From contig NC_080067.1 of the NCBI RefSeq assembly GCF_949987535.1, positions 310,001 through 374,000 on the forward strand: DNA of 64,000 nt, given 5' to 3'. This DNA comes from Balaenoptera acutorostrata. Lineage: Eukaryota > Chordata > Mammalia > Artiodactyla > Balaenopteridae. A program made the position numbers and the translations under genes. Positions 1 through 12,328 of this stretch are shown piece after piece (within the stretch, counting starts at the first letter, position 1; the number at the start of each line of letters is the position of its first letter). The notes beneath the pieces were generated by a model. It had not been told where the DNA came from and did no database searches. It saw only the letters and a list, made by a program, of their open reading frames with translations.

Positions 1-1764
1 AATGGAATATCACTCAGCCATGAAATCAACGTCATAAGGCTAGTAGCAGCACGATGAGTGGATTTAGGTACGACGATTCTAAGTGAAATAAGTCACACAG
101 AAAAGGACACTTATCATAAGATATCACTTATAGAAGGAATGTAAAAACCGCTACACTTGACCTGAATGACAAAACAGAAGAGAGTCACACGTTTAGAAAA
201 CACACTATGGCTGCTGAACGGGAAAGCTGAGGTGGGGTGATGCATAAAACAAGGGTTTCAAATTAGCTCAGATACCGTTCCATAAACCCAATATGTAATA
301 GACAAGACCTACTCCTTGCTCAATGAACTGGACTCAACACCCCCTATTCACCGCACAAGAATATATCTGACTAGTAAGAATCTTCAAACCTATGTATTGA
401 TATCTCTCTGTAAGTGAGTCAAGGGGGTGTAAAGCGGCATAAACACAGCCGTGAAAAGCAGCTAAACCCCATTATAAAAATAAATTACTTTTCAAAACCC
501 GTGAAACAAAGACAGTGAAAGAGAGAGAAATTCTTACAAAATTCGTTCAGGGGCTGTGATGCAACCTGGATTGACCATATCTAGACCCACAGCTGATTGA
601 GACATAAGGGTGGACACTCTTGGGGCTGAGAGGTTTGGTGAGGTTGGGTGAGCCAACGCAGACCCTTTAAAGTAATACTGAATGGTACCCATCCCATGGG
701 TCCCAAATCTCCAGGTTCAAGGGCATCTTCCTACGTCGAAAACATGCATGAGAAACCCAGAAGATGGTACACCGTGTGATCGGGAAAGGTTTCTAAATCG
801 CACCTCATTTCTCATCTCCTTGTGCTCGGGTTCGCCATTCCAGCCGCTTTACTAGTCATCTCCCTCCTTGGAGAATCAGCACCTTTAACTAAACTCCTGT
901 TCTGTACAGGTTGCAATTTGTCCTGAGGATGAACGGGAAGAGGGGGAACCAATGAGAGACTAGCTCTAGGTGTTGGGACAGGCACAGGTCACTCTATTTT
1001 CCCATCAGGAAGAAGAATTAACCACGAGCTCAGCCTGCTCCCCAGAACCAGAAGAGGGCGTGAAGCAATCCTGCACTTTTGCGGCCAGCTCCCAAAAAAG
1101 CGACTGGAAAAATGGAGCTCAGGGGCACTGCAATTCCCAAACCTGCAGAGTTATAAATGACAACTCTCGTCCACAAATATATTGAGGGAAGGCAACGAAG
1201 AGGATTTGAAAGCAAGGCAGAATTGCAGGAAACAGATTTCAGGAGGTAGATTCGAATCGCCTTGAAAGCACATGAAAAGCGGCAAAACGTGGACAATGAT
1301 GCCCTTGGCCAAAAAGGGCGTATGCGTTTTTTCCTGAATATATTCAGGAAAAAACGCATACGCCCTTTTTGGCCAACCAAGCCACCTGGAAAGGCAAATC
1401 AGCGCTACAAAGAAGTCTCGCTTCCCAGCGGGCAAAAGGGCCATGCGGAAAAAAGTGTCCAAACCAGAAATGCAGGACCGGCCATGGAGAAATGGGAGCC
1501 TTGCTACGCTGATGGGCGGGATGTAAATTGCCAACAGCCACTCTGGAGAAGTGTACGGTGTGTCCTGAAACATCTAAAAAACACAGCTTAGAGAGCATAG
1601 GGCACTTCCACGCATGGGCGTATAAATTGGGAAAACTAAGCATCAGCAAGACACAGGCACCCCAAAGTTTAGGGCTGCTCTGTTGACAAGAACCCCCACT
1701 TCATTACACCTTAAATATCCTAGGAAAGAGAAAAATGGATACAGAAGTTGTGGTCCTCATGTAC
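1..1764 (+). repeat. Satellite unit U1 (1764 bp, long/A)
   Basis: First unit; the window opens at the unit boundary used throughout. It is of the long/A subfamily. The palindrome at 1305-1376 is perfect. The 3' end carries private variants (gcatagggcac, aagcatcagc, gatacagaag) shared only with the end of U6, which marks the start of a block duplicated 8801 bp downstream. Confidence 0.95.
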
Positions 1765-3527
1765 AATGGAATATCACTCAGCCATGAAATCAACTTCATA
1801 AGGCTAGTAGCAGCACGATGAGTGGATTTAGGTACGACGATTCTAAGTGAAATAAGTCACACAGAAAAAGACACTTATCATAAGATATCACTTATAGAGG
1901 GAATGTAAAAACCGCTACACTTGACCTGAATGACAAAACAGAAGAGAGTCACACGTTTAGAAAACACAGTATGGCTGCTGAACGGGAAAGCTGAGGTGGG
2001 GTGATGCATAAAACAAGGGTTTCAAATTAGCTCAGATACCGTTCCATAAACCCAATATGTAATAGACAAGACATACTCCTTGCTCAGTGAACTGGACTCA
2101 ACACCCGCATTCACCACACAAGAATATATCTGACTAGTAAGAATCTTCAAACATATGTATTGATATCTCTCCGTAAGTGAGTCAAGGGGGTGTAAAGCGG
2201 CATAAACACAGCCGTGAAAAGCAGCTTAACCCCATTATAAAAATAAATGTCTTTTCAAAACCCGTGAAACAAAGACAGTGAAAGAGAGAGAAATTCTTAC
2301 ACAATTCGTTCAGGGGCTGTGATTCAACCTGGATTGACCATATCTAGACCCACAGCTGATTGAGACATAAGGGTGGACACTCTTGGGGCTGAGAGGTTTG
2401 GTGAGGTTGGGTGAGCCAACGCAGACCATTTAAAGTAATACTGCATGGTACCCATCCCATGGGTCCCAAATCTCCAGGTTCAAGGGCATCTTCCTACGTC
2501 GAAAACATGCATGAGAAACCCAGAAGATGGTACACCGTGTGATCGGGAAAGGTTTCTAAAACGCACCTCATTTCTCATCTCCTTGTGCTCCGGTTCAGCA
2601 TTCCAGCCGCTTTACTAGCCATCTCCCTCCTTGGAGAATCAGCACCTTTAACTAAACTCCTGTTCTGTACAGGTTGCAATTTGTCCTGAGGATGAACGGG
2701 AAGAGGCGGAACGAATGAGAGACTAGCTCTAGGTGTTGGGACAGGCACAGGTCACTCTATTTTCCCATCAGGAAGAAGAATTAACCACGAGCTCAGCCTG
2801 CTCCCCAGAACCAGAAGAGGGCGTGAAGCAATCCTGCACTTTTGCGGCCAGCTCCCAAAAAGGCGACTTGAAAAATGGAGCTCAGGGGCACTGCAATTCC
2901 CAAACCTGCAGAGTTATAAATGATAACTCTCGTCCACAAATGTATTGAGGGAAGGCAACGAAGAGGATTTGAAAGCAAGGCAGAATTGCAGGAAACAGAT
3001 TTCAGGAGGTAGATTCGAATCGCCTTGAAAGCACATGAAAAGCGGCAAAACGTGGACAATGATGCCCTTCGCCAAAAAGGGCGTATGCATGTTTTCCTGA
3101 ATATATTCAGGAAAAAACGCATACGCCCTTTTTGGCCAACCAAGCAACCTGGAAAGGCAAATCAGCGCCCCAAAGAAGTCTCGCTTCCCAGCGGGCAAAA
3201 GGGCCATGCGGAAAAAAGTGTCAAAACCAGAAATGCAGGACCGGCCATGGAGAAATGGGAGCCTTGCTACACTGATGGGCGGGATGTAAATTGCCAACAG
3301 CCACTCTGGAGAAGTGTACGGTGTGTCCTGAAACATCTAAAAAACACAGCTTAGAGAGCATACGGCACTTCCACGCATGGGCGTATAAATTGGAAAAACT
3401 AAAAATCAGCAAGACACAGGCACCCCAAAGTTTAGGGCTGCTCTGTTGACAAGAACCCCCACTTCATTACACCTTAAATATCCTAGGAAAGAGAAAAATG
3501 GATAAAGAAGTTGTGGTCCTCATGTAC
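1765..3527 (+). repeat. Satellite unit U2 (1763 bp, long/A)
   Basis: Near-identical to U7. Both have aacttcataagg, acacagtatggc, agacatactcc and the 1-bp-shorter cccgcattcaccacac. The palindrome at 3068-3139 has three left-arm substitutions (3070, 3089, 3091), also shared with U7. Confidence 0.95.
3068..3139. repeat. Palindrome copy with three left-arm changes (U2)
   Basis: Substitutions at 3070, 3089 and 3091 break pairing at three places; the right arm is unchanged. The same changes occur in U7 (11869-11940), so they predate the five-unit duplication. Confidence 0.95.
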
Positions 3528-5287
3528 AATGGAATATCACTCAGCCATGAAATCAACGTCATAAGGCTAGTAGCAGCACGATGAGTGGATTTAGGTACGA
3601 CGATTCTAAGTGAAATAAGTCACACAGAAAAAGACACTTATCATAAGATATCACTTATGGAGGGAATGTAAAAACCGCTACACTTGACCTGAATGACAAA
3701 ACAGAAGAGAGTCACACGTTTAGAAAACACACTATGGCTGTTGAACGGGAAAGGTGAGGTGGGGTGATGCATAAAACAAGGGTTTCAAATTAGCTCAGAT
3801 ACCGTTCCATAAACCCAATTTGTAATAGACAAGACCTACTCCTTGCTCAGTGAACTGGACTCAACACCCCCTATTCACCGCACAAGAATATATCTGACTA
3901 GTAAAAATCTTCAAACCTATGTATTGATATCTCTCTGTAAGTGAGTAAAGGGGGTGTAAAGCAGCATAAACACAGCCGTGAAAAGCAGCTAAACCCCATT
4001 ATAAAAATAAATGACTTTTCAAAACCCGTGAAACAAAGACAGTGAAAGAGAGAGAAATTCTTACACAATTCGTTCAGGGGCTGTGATGCAACCTGGATTG
4101 ACCATATCTAGACCCACAGCTGATTGAGACATAAGGGTGGACACTCTTGGGGCTGAGAGGTTTGGTGAGGTTGGGTGAGCCAACGCAGACCCTTTAAAGT
4201 AATACTGCATGGTACCCATCCCATGGGTCCCAAATCTCCAGGTTCAAGGGCATCTTCCTACGTCGAAAACATGCATGAGAAACCCAGAAGATGGTACACC
4301 GTGTGATCGGGAAAGGTTTCTAAAACGCACCTCATTTCTCATCTCCTTGTGCTCGGGTTCGCCATTCCAGCCGCATTACTAGCCATCTCCCTCCTTGGAG
4401 AATCAGCACCTTTAAGCTCCTGTTCCGTACAGGTTGCAATTTGTCCTGAGGATGAACGGGAAGAGGGGGAACCAATGAGAGACTAGCTCTAGGTGTTGGG
4501 ACAGGCACATGTCACTCTATTTTCCCATCAGGAAGAAGAATTAACCACAGGCTAAGCCTGCCCTCTGGAACCAGAATAGGGCCTGAAGCAATCCTGCCCT
4601 TTTGCGGCCAGCTCCCAAAAAAGCGACTTGAAAAATGGAGCTCAGGGGCACTGCAATTCACAAAGCTGCAGAGTTATAAATGATAACTCTCGTCCACAAA
4701 TATATTGAGGGAAGGCAACGAAGAGGATTTGAAAGCAAGGCAGAATTGCAGGAAACAGATTTCAGGAGGTAGATTGGAATCGCCTTGAAAGCACATGAAA
4801 AGCGGCAAAACGTGGACAATGATGCCCTTGGCCAAAAAGGGCGTATGCGTTTTTTCCTGAATATATTCAGGAAAAAACGCATACGCCCTTTTTGGCCAAC
4901 CAAGCCACCTGGAAAGACAAATCAGCGCTCCAAAGAAGTCTCGCTTCCCAGCGGGCAAAAGGGCCATGCGGAAAAAAGTGTCCAAACCAGAAATGCAGGA
5001 CCGGCCATGGAGAAATGGGAGCCTTGCTACGCTGATGGGCGGGATGTAAATTGCCAACAGCCACCTTGGAGAAGTGTACGGTGTGTCCTGAAACGTCTAA
5101 AAAACACAGCTTAGAGAGCATACGGCACTTCCACGCATGGGCGTATAAACTGGGAAAACTAAAAATCAGCAAGACACAGGCACCCCAAAGTTTAGGGCTG
5201 CTCTGTTGACAAGAACCCCCACTTCACTACACCTTAAATATCCTAGGAAAGAGAAAAATGGATAAAGAAGTTGTGGTCCTCATGTAC
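3528..5287 (+). repeat. Satellite unit U3 (1760 bp, short/B)
   Basis: Chimeric relationship: the first part (cttatggaggg, cccaatttgtaat, agtaaaaatc) matches U8. From about 4370 (agccgcattac, gcacatgtcac, aggctaagcctg) the rest matches U10. The palindrome at 4828-4899 is perfect. Confidence 0.95.
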
Positions 5288-7046
5288 AATGGAATATCAC
5301 TCAGCCATGAAATCAACGTCATAAGGCTAGTAGCAGCATGATGAGTGGATTTAGGTACGACGATTCTAAGTGAAATAAGTCACACAGAAAAAGACACTTA
5401 TCATAAGATATCACTTATAGAGGGAATGTAAAAACCGCTACACTTGACCTGAATGACAAAACAGAAGAGAGTCACACGTTTAGAAAACACACTATGGCTG
5501 CTGAACGGGAAAGCTGAGGTGGGGTGATGCATAAAACAAGGGTTTCAAGTTAGCTCAGATACCGTTCCATAAACCCAATATGTAATAGACAAGACCTACT
5601 CCTTGCTCAGTGAACTGGACTCAACACCCCCTATTCACCGCACAAGAATATATCTGACTAGTAAGAATCTTCAAACCTATGTATTGATATCTCTCTGTAA
5701 GTGAGTCAAGGGGGTGTAAAGCAGCATAAACACAGCCGTGAAAAGCAGCTAAGCCCCATTATAAAAATAAATGACTTTTCAAAACCCGTGAAACAAAGAC
5801 AGTGAAAGAGAGAGAATTCTTACACAATTCGTTCAGGGGCTGTGATGCAACCTGGATTGACCATATCTAGACCCACAGCTGATTGAGACATAAGGGTGGA
5901 CACTCTTGGGGCTCAGAGGTTTGGTGAGGTTGCGTGAGCCAACGCAGACCCTTTAAAGTAATACTGCATGGTACCCATCCCATGGGTCCCAAATCTCCAG
6001 GTTCAAGGGCATCTTCCTATGTCGAAAACATGCATGAGAAACCCAGAAGATGGTACACCGTGTGATCGGGAAAGGTTTCTAAAACGCACCTCATTTCTCA
6101 TCTCCTTGTGCTCGGGTTCGCCATTCCAGCCGCTTTACTAGCCATCTCCCTCCTTGGAGAATCAGCCCCTTTAAGCTACTGTTCCGTACAGGTTGCAATT
6201 TGTCCTGAGGATGAAGGGGAAGAGGGGGAACCAATGAGAGACTAGCTCTAGGTGTTGGAACAGGCACAGGTCACTCTATTTTCCCATCAGGAAGAAGAAT
6301 TAACCACAGGCTTAGCCTGCCCTCTGGAACCAGAATAGGGCCTGAAGCAATCCTGCGCTTTTGCGGCCAGCTCCCAAAAAAGCGACTTGAAAAATGGAGC
6401 TCAGGGGCACTGCAATTCACAAACCTGCAGAGTTATAAATGATAACTCTCGTCCACAAATATATTGAGGGAAGGCAACGAAGAGGATTTGAAAGCAAGGC
6501 AGAATTGCAGGAAACAGATTTCAGGAGGTAGATTCGAATGTCCTTGAAAGCACATGAAAAGCGGCAAAACGTGGACAATGATGCCCTTGGCCAAAAAGGG
6601 CGTATGCGTTTTTTCCTGAATATATTCAGGAAAAAACGCATACGCCCTTTTTGGCCAACCAAGCAACCTGGAAAGGCAAATCAGCGCTCCAAAGAAGGCT
6701 CGCTTCCAAGCGGGCAAAAGGGCCATGCGGAAAAAAGTGTCCAAACCAGAAATGCAGGACCGGCCATGGAGAAATGGGAGCCTTGCTACGCTGATGGGCG
6801 GGATGTAAATTGCCAACAGCCACTCTGGAGAAGTGTACGGTGTGTCCTGAAACGTCTAAAAAACACAGCTTAGAGAGCATACGGCACTTCCACGCATGGG
6901 CGTATAAATTGGGAAAACTAAAAATCAGCAAGACACAGGCACCCCAAAGTTTAGGGCTGCTCTGTTGACAAGAACCCCCACTTCATCACACCTTAAATAT
7001 CCTAGGAAAGAGAAAAATGGATAAAGAAGTTGTGGTCCTCATGTAC
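5288..7046 (+). repeat. Satellite unit U4 (1759 bp, short/B)
   Basis: Twin of U11 at an offset of 12323 bp. Shared marks are gcatgatgag, the 1-bp-shorter agagagaattc, ggggctcagagg, tttaagctactg and gaatgtccttg. The palindrome at 6587-6658 is perfect. Confidence 0.95.
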
Positions 7047-8805
7047 AATGGAATATCACTCAGCCATGAAATCAACGTCATAAGGCTAGAGGCAGCACGA
7101 TGAGTGGATTTAGGTACGACGATTCTAAGTGATATAAGTCACACAGAAAAAGACACTTATCATAAGATATCACTTATAGAGGGAATGTACAAACCGCTAC
7201 ACTTGACCTGAATGACAAAACAGAAGAGAGTCACACGTTTAGAAAACACACTATGGCTGCTGAACGGGAAAGGTGAGGTGCGGTGACGCAAAAAACAAGG
7301 GTTTGAAATTAGCTCAGATACCGTTCCATAAACCCAATATGTAATAGACAAGACCTACTCCTTGCTCAGTGAACTGGACTCAACACCCCCTATTCACCGC
7401 ACAAGAATATATCTGACTAGTAAGAATCTTCAAACCTATGTATTGATATCTCTCTGTAAGTGAGTCAAGGGGTTGTAAAGCAGCATAAACACAGCCGTGA
7501 AAAGCAGCTAAACCACATTATAAAAATAAATGACTTTTCAAAACCCGTGAAACAAAGACAGTGAAAGAGAGAGAAATTCTTACACAATTCGTTCAGGGGC
7601 TGTGATGCAACCTGGATTGACCATATCTAGACCCACAGCTGATTGAGACATAAGGGTGGACACTCTTGGGGCTGAGAGGTTTGGTGAGGTTGGGTGAGCC
7701 AATGCAGACCCTTTAAAGTAATACTGCATGGTACCCTCCCATGGGTCCCAAATCTCCAGGTTCAAGGGCATCTTCCTACGTCGAAAACATGCATGAGAAA
7801 CCCAGAAGATGGTACACCGTGTGATCCGGAAAGGTTTCTAAAACGCACCTCATTTCTCATCTCCTTGTGCTCGGGTTCGCCATTCCAGCCGCTTTACTAG
7901 CCATCTCCCTCCTTGGAGAATCAGCACCTTTAAGCTCCTGTTCCGTACAGGTTGCAATTTGTCCTGAGGATGAACGGGAAGAGGGGGAACCAATGAGAGA
8001 CTAGCTCTAGGTTTTGGGACAGGCACATGTCACTCTATTTTCCCATCAGGAAGAAGAATTAACCACAGGCTAAGCCTGCCCTCTGGAACCAGAATAGGGC
8101 CTGAAGCAATCCTGCGCTTTTGCGGCCAGCTCCCAAAAAAGCGACTTGAAAAATGGAGCTCAGGGTCACTGCAATTCACAAACCTGCAGAGTTATAAATG
8201 ATAACTCAGGTCCACAAATATATTGAGGGAAGCCAACGAAGAGGATTTGAAAGCAAGGCAGAATTGCAGGAAACAGATTTCAGGAGGTAGATTCGAATCG
8301 CCTTGAAAGCACATGAAAAGCGGCAAAACGTGGACAATGATGCCCTTGGCCAAAAAGGGCGTATGCGTTTTTTCCTGAATATATTCAGGAAAAAACGCAT
8401 ACGCCCTTTTTGGCCAACCAAGCAACCTGGAAAGGCAAATCAGCGCTCCAAAGAAGTCTCGCTTCCCAGCGGGCAAAAGGGCCATGCGGAAAAAAGTGTC
8501 CAAACCAGAAATGCAGGACCGGCCATGGAGAAATGGGAGCCTTGCTACGCTGATGGGCGGGATGTAAATTGCCAACAGCCACTCTGGAGAAGTGTACGGT
8601 GTGTCCTGAAATGTCTAAAAAACACAGCTTAGAGAGCATACGGCACTTCCACGCATGGGCGTATAAACTGGGAAAACTAAAAATCAGCAAGACACAGGCA
8701 CCCCAAAGTTTAGGGCTGCTCTGTTGACAAGAACCCCCACTTCATTACACCTTAAATATCCTAGGAAAGAGAAAAATGGATAAAGAAGTTGTGGTCCTCA
8801 TGTAC
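7047..8805 (+). repeat. Satellite unit U5 (1759 bp, short/B)
   Basis: The first third (ctagaggcagc, agtgatataag, gacgcaaaaaac) is shared with U12. Private variants include gtaccctccc (1-bp loss) and taactcaggtcc. The palindrome at 8346-8417 is perfect. Confidence 0.95.
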
Positions 8806-10565
8806 AATGGAATATCACTCAGCCATGAAATCAACGTCATAAGGCTTGTAGCAGCACGATGAGTGGATTTAGGTACGACGATTCTAAGTGAAATAAGTCA
8901 CACAGAAAAAGACACTTATCATAAGATATCACTTATTGAGGCAATGTAAAAACCGCTACACTTGACCTGAATGACAAAACAGAAGAGAGTCACACGTTTA
9001 GAAAACACACTATGGCTGCTGAACGGGAAAGGTGAGGTGGGGTGATGCATAAAACAAGGGTTTCAAATTAGCTCAGATACCGTTCCATAAACCCAATATG
9101 TAATAGACAAGACCTACTCCTTGCTCAGTGAACTGGACTCAACACCCCCTATTCACCGCACAAGAATATATCTGACTAGTAAGAATCTTCAAACCTATGT
9201 ATTGATATGTCTCTGTAAGTGAGTCAAGGGGGTGTAAAGCAGCATAAACACAGCCGTGAAAAGCAGCTAAACCCCATTATAAAAATAAATGACTTTTCAA
9301 AACCCGTGAAACAAAGACAGTGAAAGAGAGAGAAATTCTTACACAATTCGTTCAGGGGTTGTGATGCAACCTCGATTGACCATATCTAGACCCACAGCTG
9401 ATTGAGACATAAGGGTGGACACTCTTGGGGCTGAGAGGTTTGGTGAGGTTGGGTGAGCCAACGCAGACCCTTTAAAGTAATACTGCATGGTACCCATCCC
9501 ATGGGTCCCAAATCTCCAGGTTCAAGGGCATCTTCCTACGTCGAAAACATGCATGAGAAACCCAGAAGATGGTACACCGTGTGATCGGGAAAGGTTTCTA
9601 AAACGCACCTCATTTCTCATCTCCTTGTGCTCGGGTTCGCCATTCCAGCCGCATTACTAGCCATCTCCCTCCTTGGAGAATCAGCACCTTTAAGCTCCTG
9701 TTCCGTACAGGTTGCAATTTGTCCTGAGGATGAACGGGAAGAGGGGGAACCAATGAGAGACTAGCTCTAGGGGTTGGGACAGGCACAGGTCACTCTATTT
9801 TCCCATCAGGAAGAAGAATTAACCACAGGCTTAGCCTGCCCTCTGGAACCAGAATAGTGCCTGAAGCAATCCTGCGCTTTTGCGGCCAGCTCCCAAAAAA
9901 GCGACTTGAAAAATGGAGCTCAGGGGCACTGCAATTCCCAAAGCTGCAGAGGTATAAATGATAACTCTCGTCCACAAATATATTGAGGGAAGGCAACGAA
10001 GAGGATTTGAAAGCAAGGCAGAATTGCAGGAAACAGATTTCAGGAGGTAGATTCGAATCGCCTTGAAAGCACATGAAAAGCGGCAAAACGTGGACAATGA
10101 TGCCCTTGGCCAAAAAGGGCATATGCGTTTTTTCCTGAATATATTCAGGAAAAAACGCATATGCCCTTTTTGGCCAACCAAGCAACCTGGAAAGGCAAAT
10201 CAGCGCTCCAAAGAAGTCTCGCTTCCCAGCGGGCAAAAGGGCCATGCGGAAAAAAGTGTCCAAACCAGAAATGCAGGGCCGGCCATGGAGAAATGGGAGC
10301 CTTGCTACGCTGATGGGCGGGATGTAAATTGCCAACAGCCACTCTGGAGAAGTGTACGGTGTGTCCTGAAACATCTAAAAAACACAGCTTAGAGAGCATA
10401 GGGCACTTCCACGCATGGGCGTATAAATTGGGAAAACTAAGCATCAGCAAGACACAGGCACCCCAAAGTTTAGGGCTGCTCTGTTGACAAGAACCCCCAC
10501 TTCATTACACCTTAAATATCCTAGGAAAGAGAAAAATGGATACAGAAGTTGTGGTCCTCATGTAC
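8806..10565 (+). repeat. Satellite unit U6 (1760 bp, short/B, compensatory palindrome)
   Basis: The palindrome at 10106-10177 is perfect but carries a different base pair from all other units: A at 10121 and T at 10162, which are mirror positions. Private marks near the start are attgaggcaatg and aggcttgtagc. The 3' end matches the end of U1. Confidence 0.95.
10106..10177. repeat. Palindrome copy with matched change in both arms (U6)
   Basis: Left arm gggcatatgcg and right arm cgcatatgccc replace gggcgtatgcg and cgcatacgccc. Positions 10121 and 10162 are exact mirror partners, so the 72-bp symmetry stays perfect. Confidence 0.97.
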
Positions 10566-12328
10566 AATGGAATATCACTCAGCCATGAAATCAACTTCAT
10601 AAGGCTAGTAGCAGCACGATGAGTGGATTTAGGTACGACGATTCTAAGTGAAATAAGTCACACAGAAAAAGACACTTATCATAAGATATCACTTATAGAG
10701 GGAATGTAAAAGCCGCTACACTTGACCTGAATGACAAAACAGAAGAGAGTCACACGTTTAGAAAACACAGTATGGCTGCTGAACGGGAAAGCTGAGGTGG
10801 GGTGATGCATAAAACAAGGGTTTCAAATTAGCTCAGATACCGTTCCATAAACCCAATATGTAATAGACAAGACATACTCCTTGCTCAGTGAACTGGACTC
10901 AACACCCGCATTCACCACACAAGAATATATCTGACTAGTAAGAATCTTCAAACATATGTATTGATATCTCTCCGTAAGTGAGTCAAGGGGGTGTAAAGCG
11001 GCATAAACACAGCCGTGAAAAGCAGCTTAACCCCATTATAAAAATAAATGTCTTTTCAAAACCCGTGAAACAAAGACAGTGAAAGAGAGAGAAATTCTTA
11101 CACAATTCGTTCAGGGGCTGTGATTCAACCTGGATTGACCATATCTAGACCCACAGCTGATTGAGACATAAGGGTGGACACTCTTGGGGCTGAGAGGTTT
11201 GGTGAGGTTGGGTGAGCCAACGCAGACCATTTAAAGTAATACTGCATGGTACCCATCCCATGGGTCCCAAATCTCCAGGTTCAAGGGCATCTTCCTACGT
11301 CGAAAACATGCATGAGAAACCCAGAAGATGGTACACCGTGTGATCGGGAAAGGTTTCTAAAACGCACCTCATTTCTCATCTCCTTGTGCTCGGGTTCAGC
11401 ATTCCAGCCGCTTTACTAGCCATCTCCCTCCTTGGAGAATCAGCACCTTTAACTAAACTCCTGTTCTGTACAGGTTGCAATTTGTCCTGAGGATGAACGG
11501 GAAGAGGGGGAACGAATGAGAGACTAGCTCTAGGTGTTGGGACAGGCACAGGTCACTCTATTTTCCCATCAGGAAGAAGAATTAACCACGAGCTCAGCCT
11601 GCTCCCCAGAACCAGAAGAGGGCGTGAAGCAATCCTGCACTTTTGCGGCCAGCTCCCAAAAAGGCGACTTGAAAAATGGAGCTCAGGGGCACTGCAATTC
11701 CCAAACCTGCAGAGTTATAAATGATAACTCTCGTCCACAAATATATAGAGGGAAGGCAACGAAGAGGATTTGAAAGCAAGGCAGAATTGCAGGAAACAGA
11801 TTTCAGGAGGTAGATTCGAATCGCCTTGAAAGCACATGAAAAGCGGCAAAACGTGGACAATGATGCCCTTCGCCAAAAAGGGCGTATGCATGTTTTCCTG
11901 AATATATTCAGGAAAAAACGCATACGCCCTTTTTGGCCAACCAAGCAACCTGGAAAGGCAAATCAGCGCCCCAAAGAAGTCTCGCTTCCCAGCGGGCAAA
12001 AGGGCCATGCGGAAAAAAGTGTCCAAACCAGAAATGCAGGACCGGCCATGGAGAAATGGGAGCCTTGCTACACTGATGGGCGGGATGTAAATTGCCAACA
12101 GCCACTCTGGAGAAGTGTACGGTGTGTCCTGAAACATCTAAAAAACACAGCTTAGAGAGCATACGGCACTTCCACGCATGGGCGTATAAATTGGAAAAAC
12201 TAAAAATCAGCAAGACACAGGCACCCCAAAGTTTAGGGCTGCTCTGTTGACAAGAACCCCCACTTCATTACACCTTAAATATCCTAGGAAAGAGAAAAAT
12301 GGATAAAGAAGTTGTGGTCCTCATGTAC
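10566..12328 (+). repeat. Satellite unit U7 (1763 bp, long/A)
   Basis: Copy of U2 at an offset of 8801 bp. It includes the three left-arm palindrome substitutions (palindrome 11869-11940). It differs from U2 at a few sites, for example aaagccgct near 10710 and atatatagaggg near 11745. Confidence 0.95.

Noticed and set aside
540..560. Possible CENP-B box around attcgttcagggg
   Set aside because: Only the first half (ttcgtt) fits; the required A and CGGG positions of the 17-bp box do not match. I saw no better match in any unit or on the reverse strand, though I did not do an exhaustive search.
970..1185. Plus-strand frame beginning LGQAQVTLFSHQ in long/A units
   Set aside because: It lies in the frame-broken ORF2 interior. 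It is open only in some subfamilies and has no family resemblance as a protein.
1240..1262. RNA polymerase III B-box-like gattcgaatcg
   Set aside because: The match is partial, no A box sits at a suitable distance upstream, and the sequence is explained by the ORF2 fossil. There is no tRNA or SINE structure.
1305..1376. CRISPR-like array, bacterial terminator or phage attachment site suggested by regularly spaced palindromes
   Set aside because: Spacing is ~1.69 kb of conserved sequence, not short unique spacers. The context is mammalian L1, and nothing prokaryotic is present.
1305..1376. Complete DNA transposon or MITE with target-site duplication
   Set aside because: I find no TA, TTAA or 8-bp direct repeat flanking the palindrome (left flank gatgccc, right flank ccaagcaacc). 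A MITE origin is kept only as a hypothesis.
1262..1591. Recurrent plus-strand open frame of about 109 codons in most units
   Set aside because: It starts at TTG and crosses the palindrome. Only the last part resembles L1 ORF2, and its recurrence follows from the repeat. It is a fossil fragment, not a gene.
1618..1632. TATA-like motifs (gcgtataaatt, gttataaatg) and an aataaa-like motif as a promoter and poly(A) unit
   Set aside because: They are AT-rich remnants of L1 sequence with no accompanying core-promoter elements. Transcription cannot be judged from sequence.
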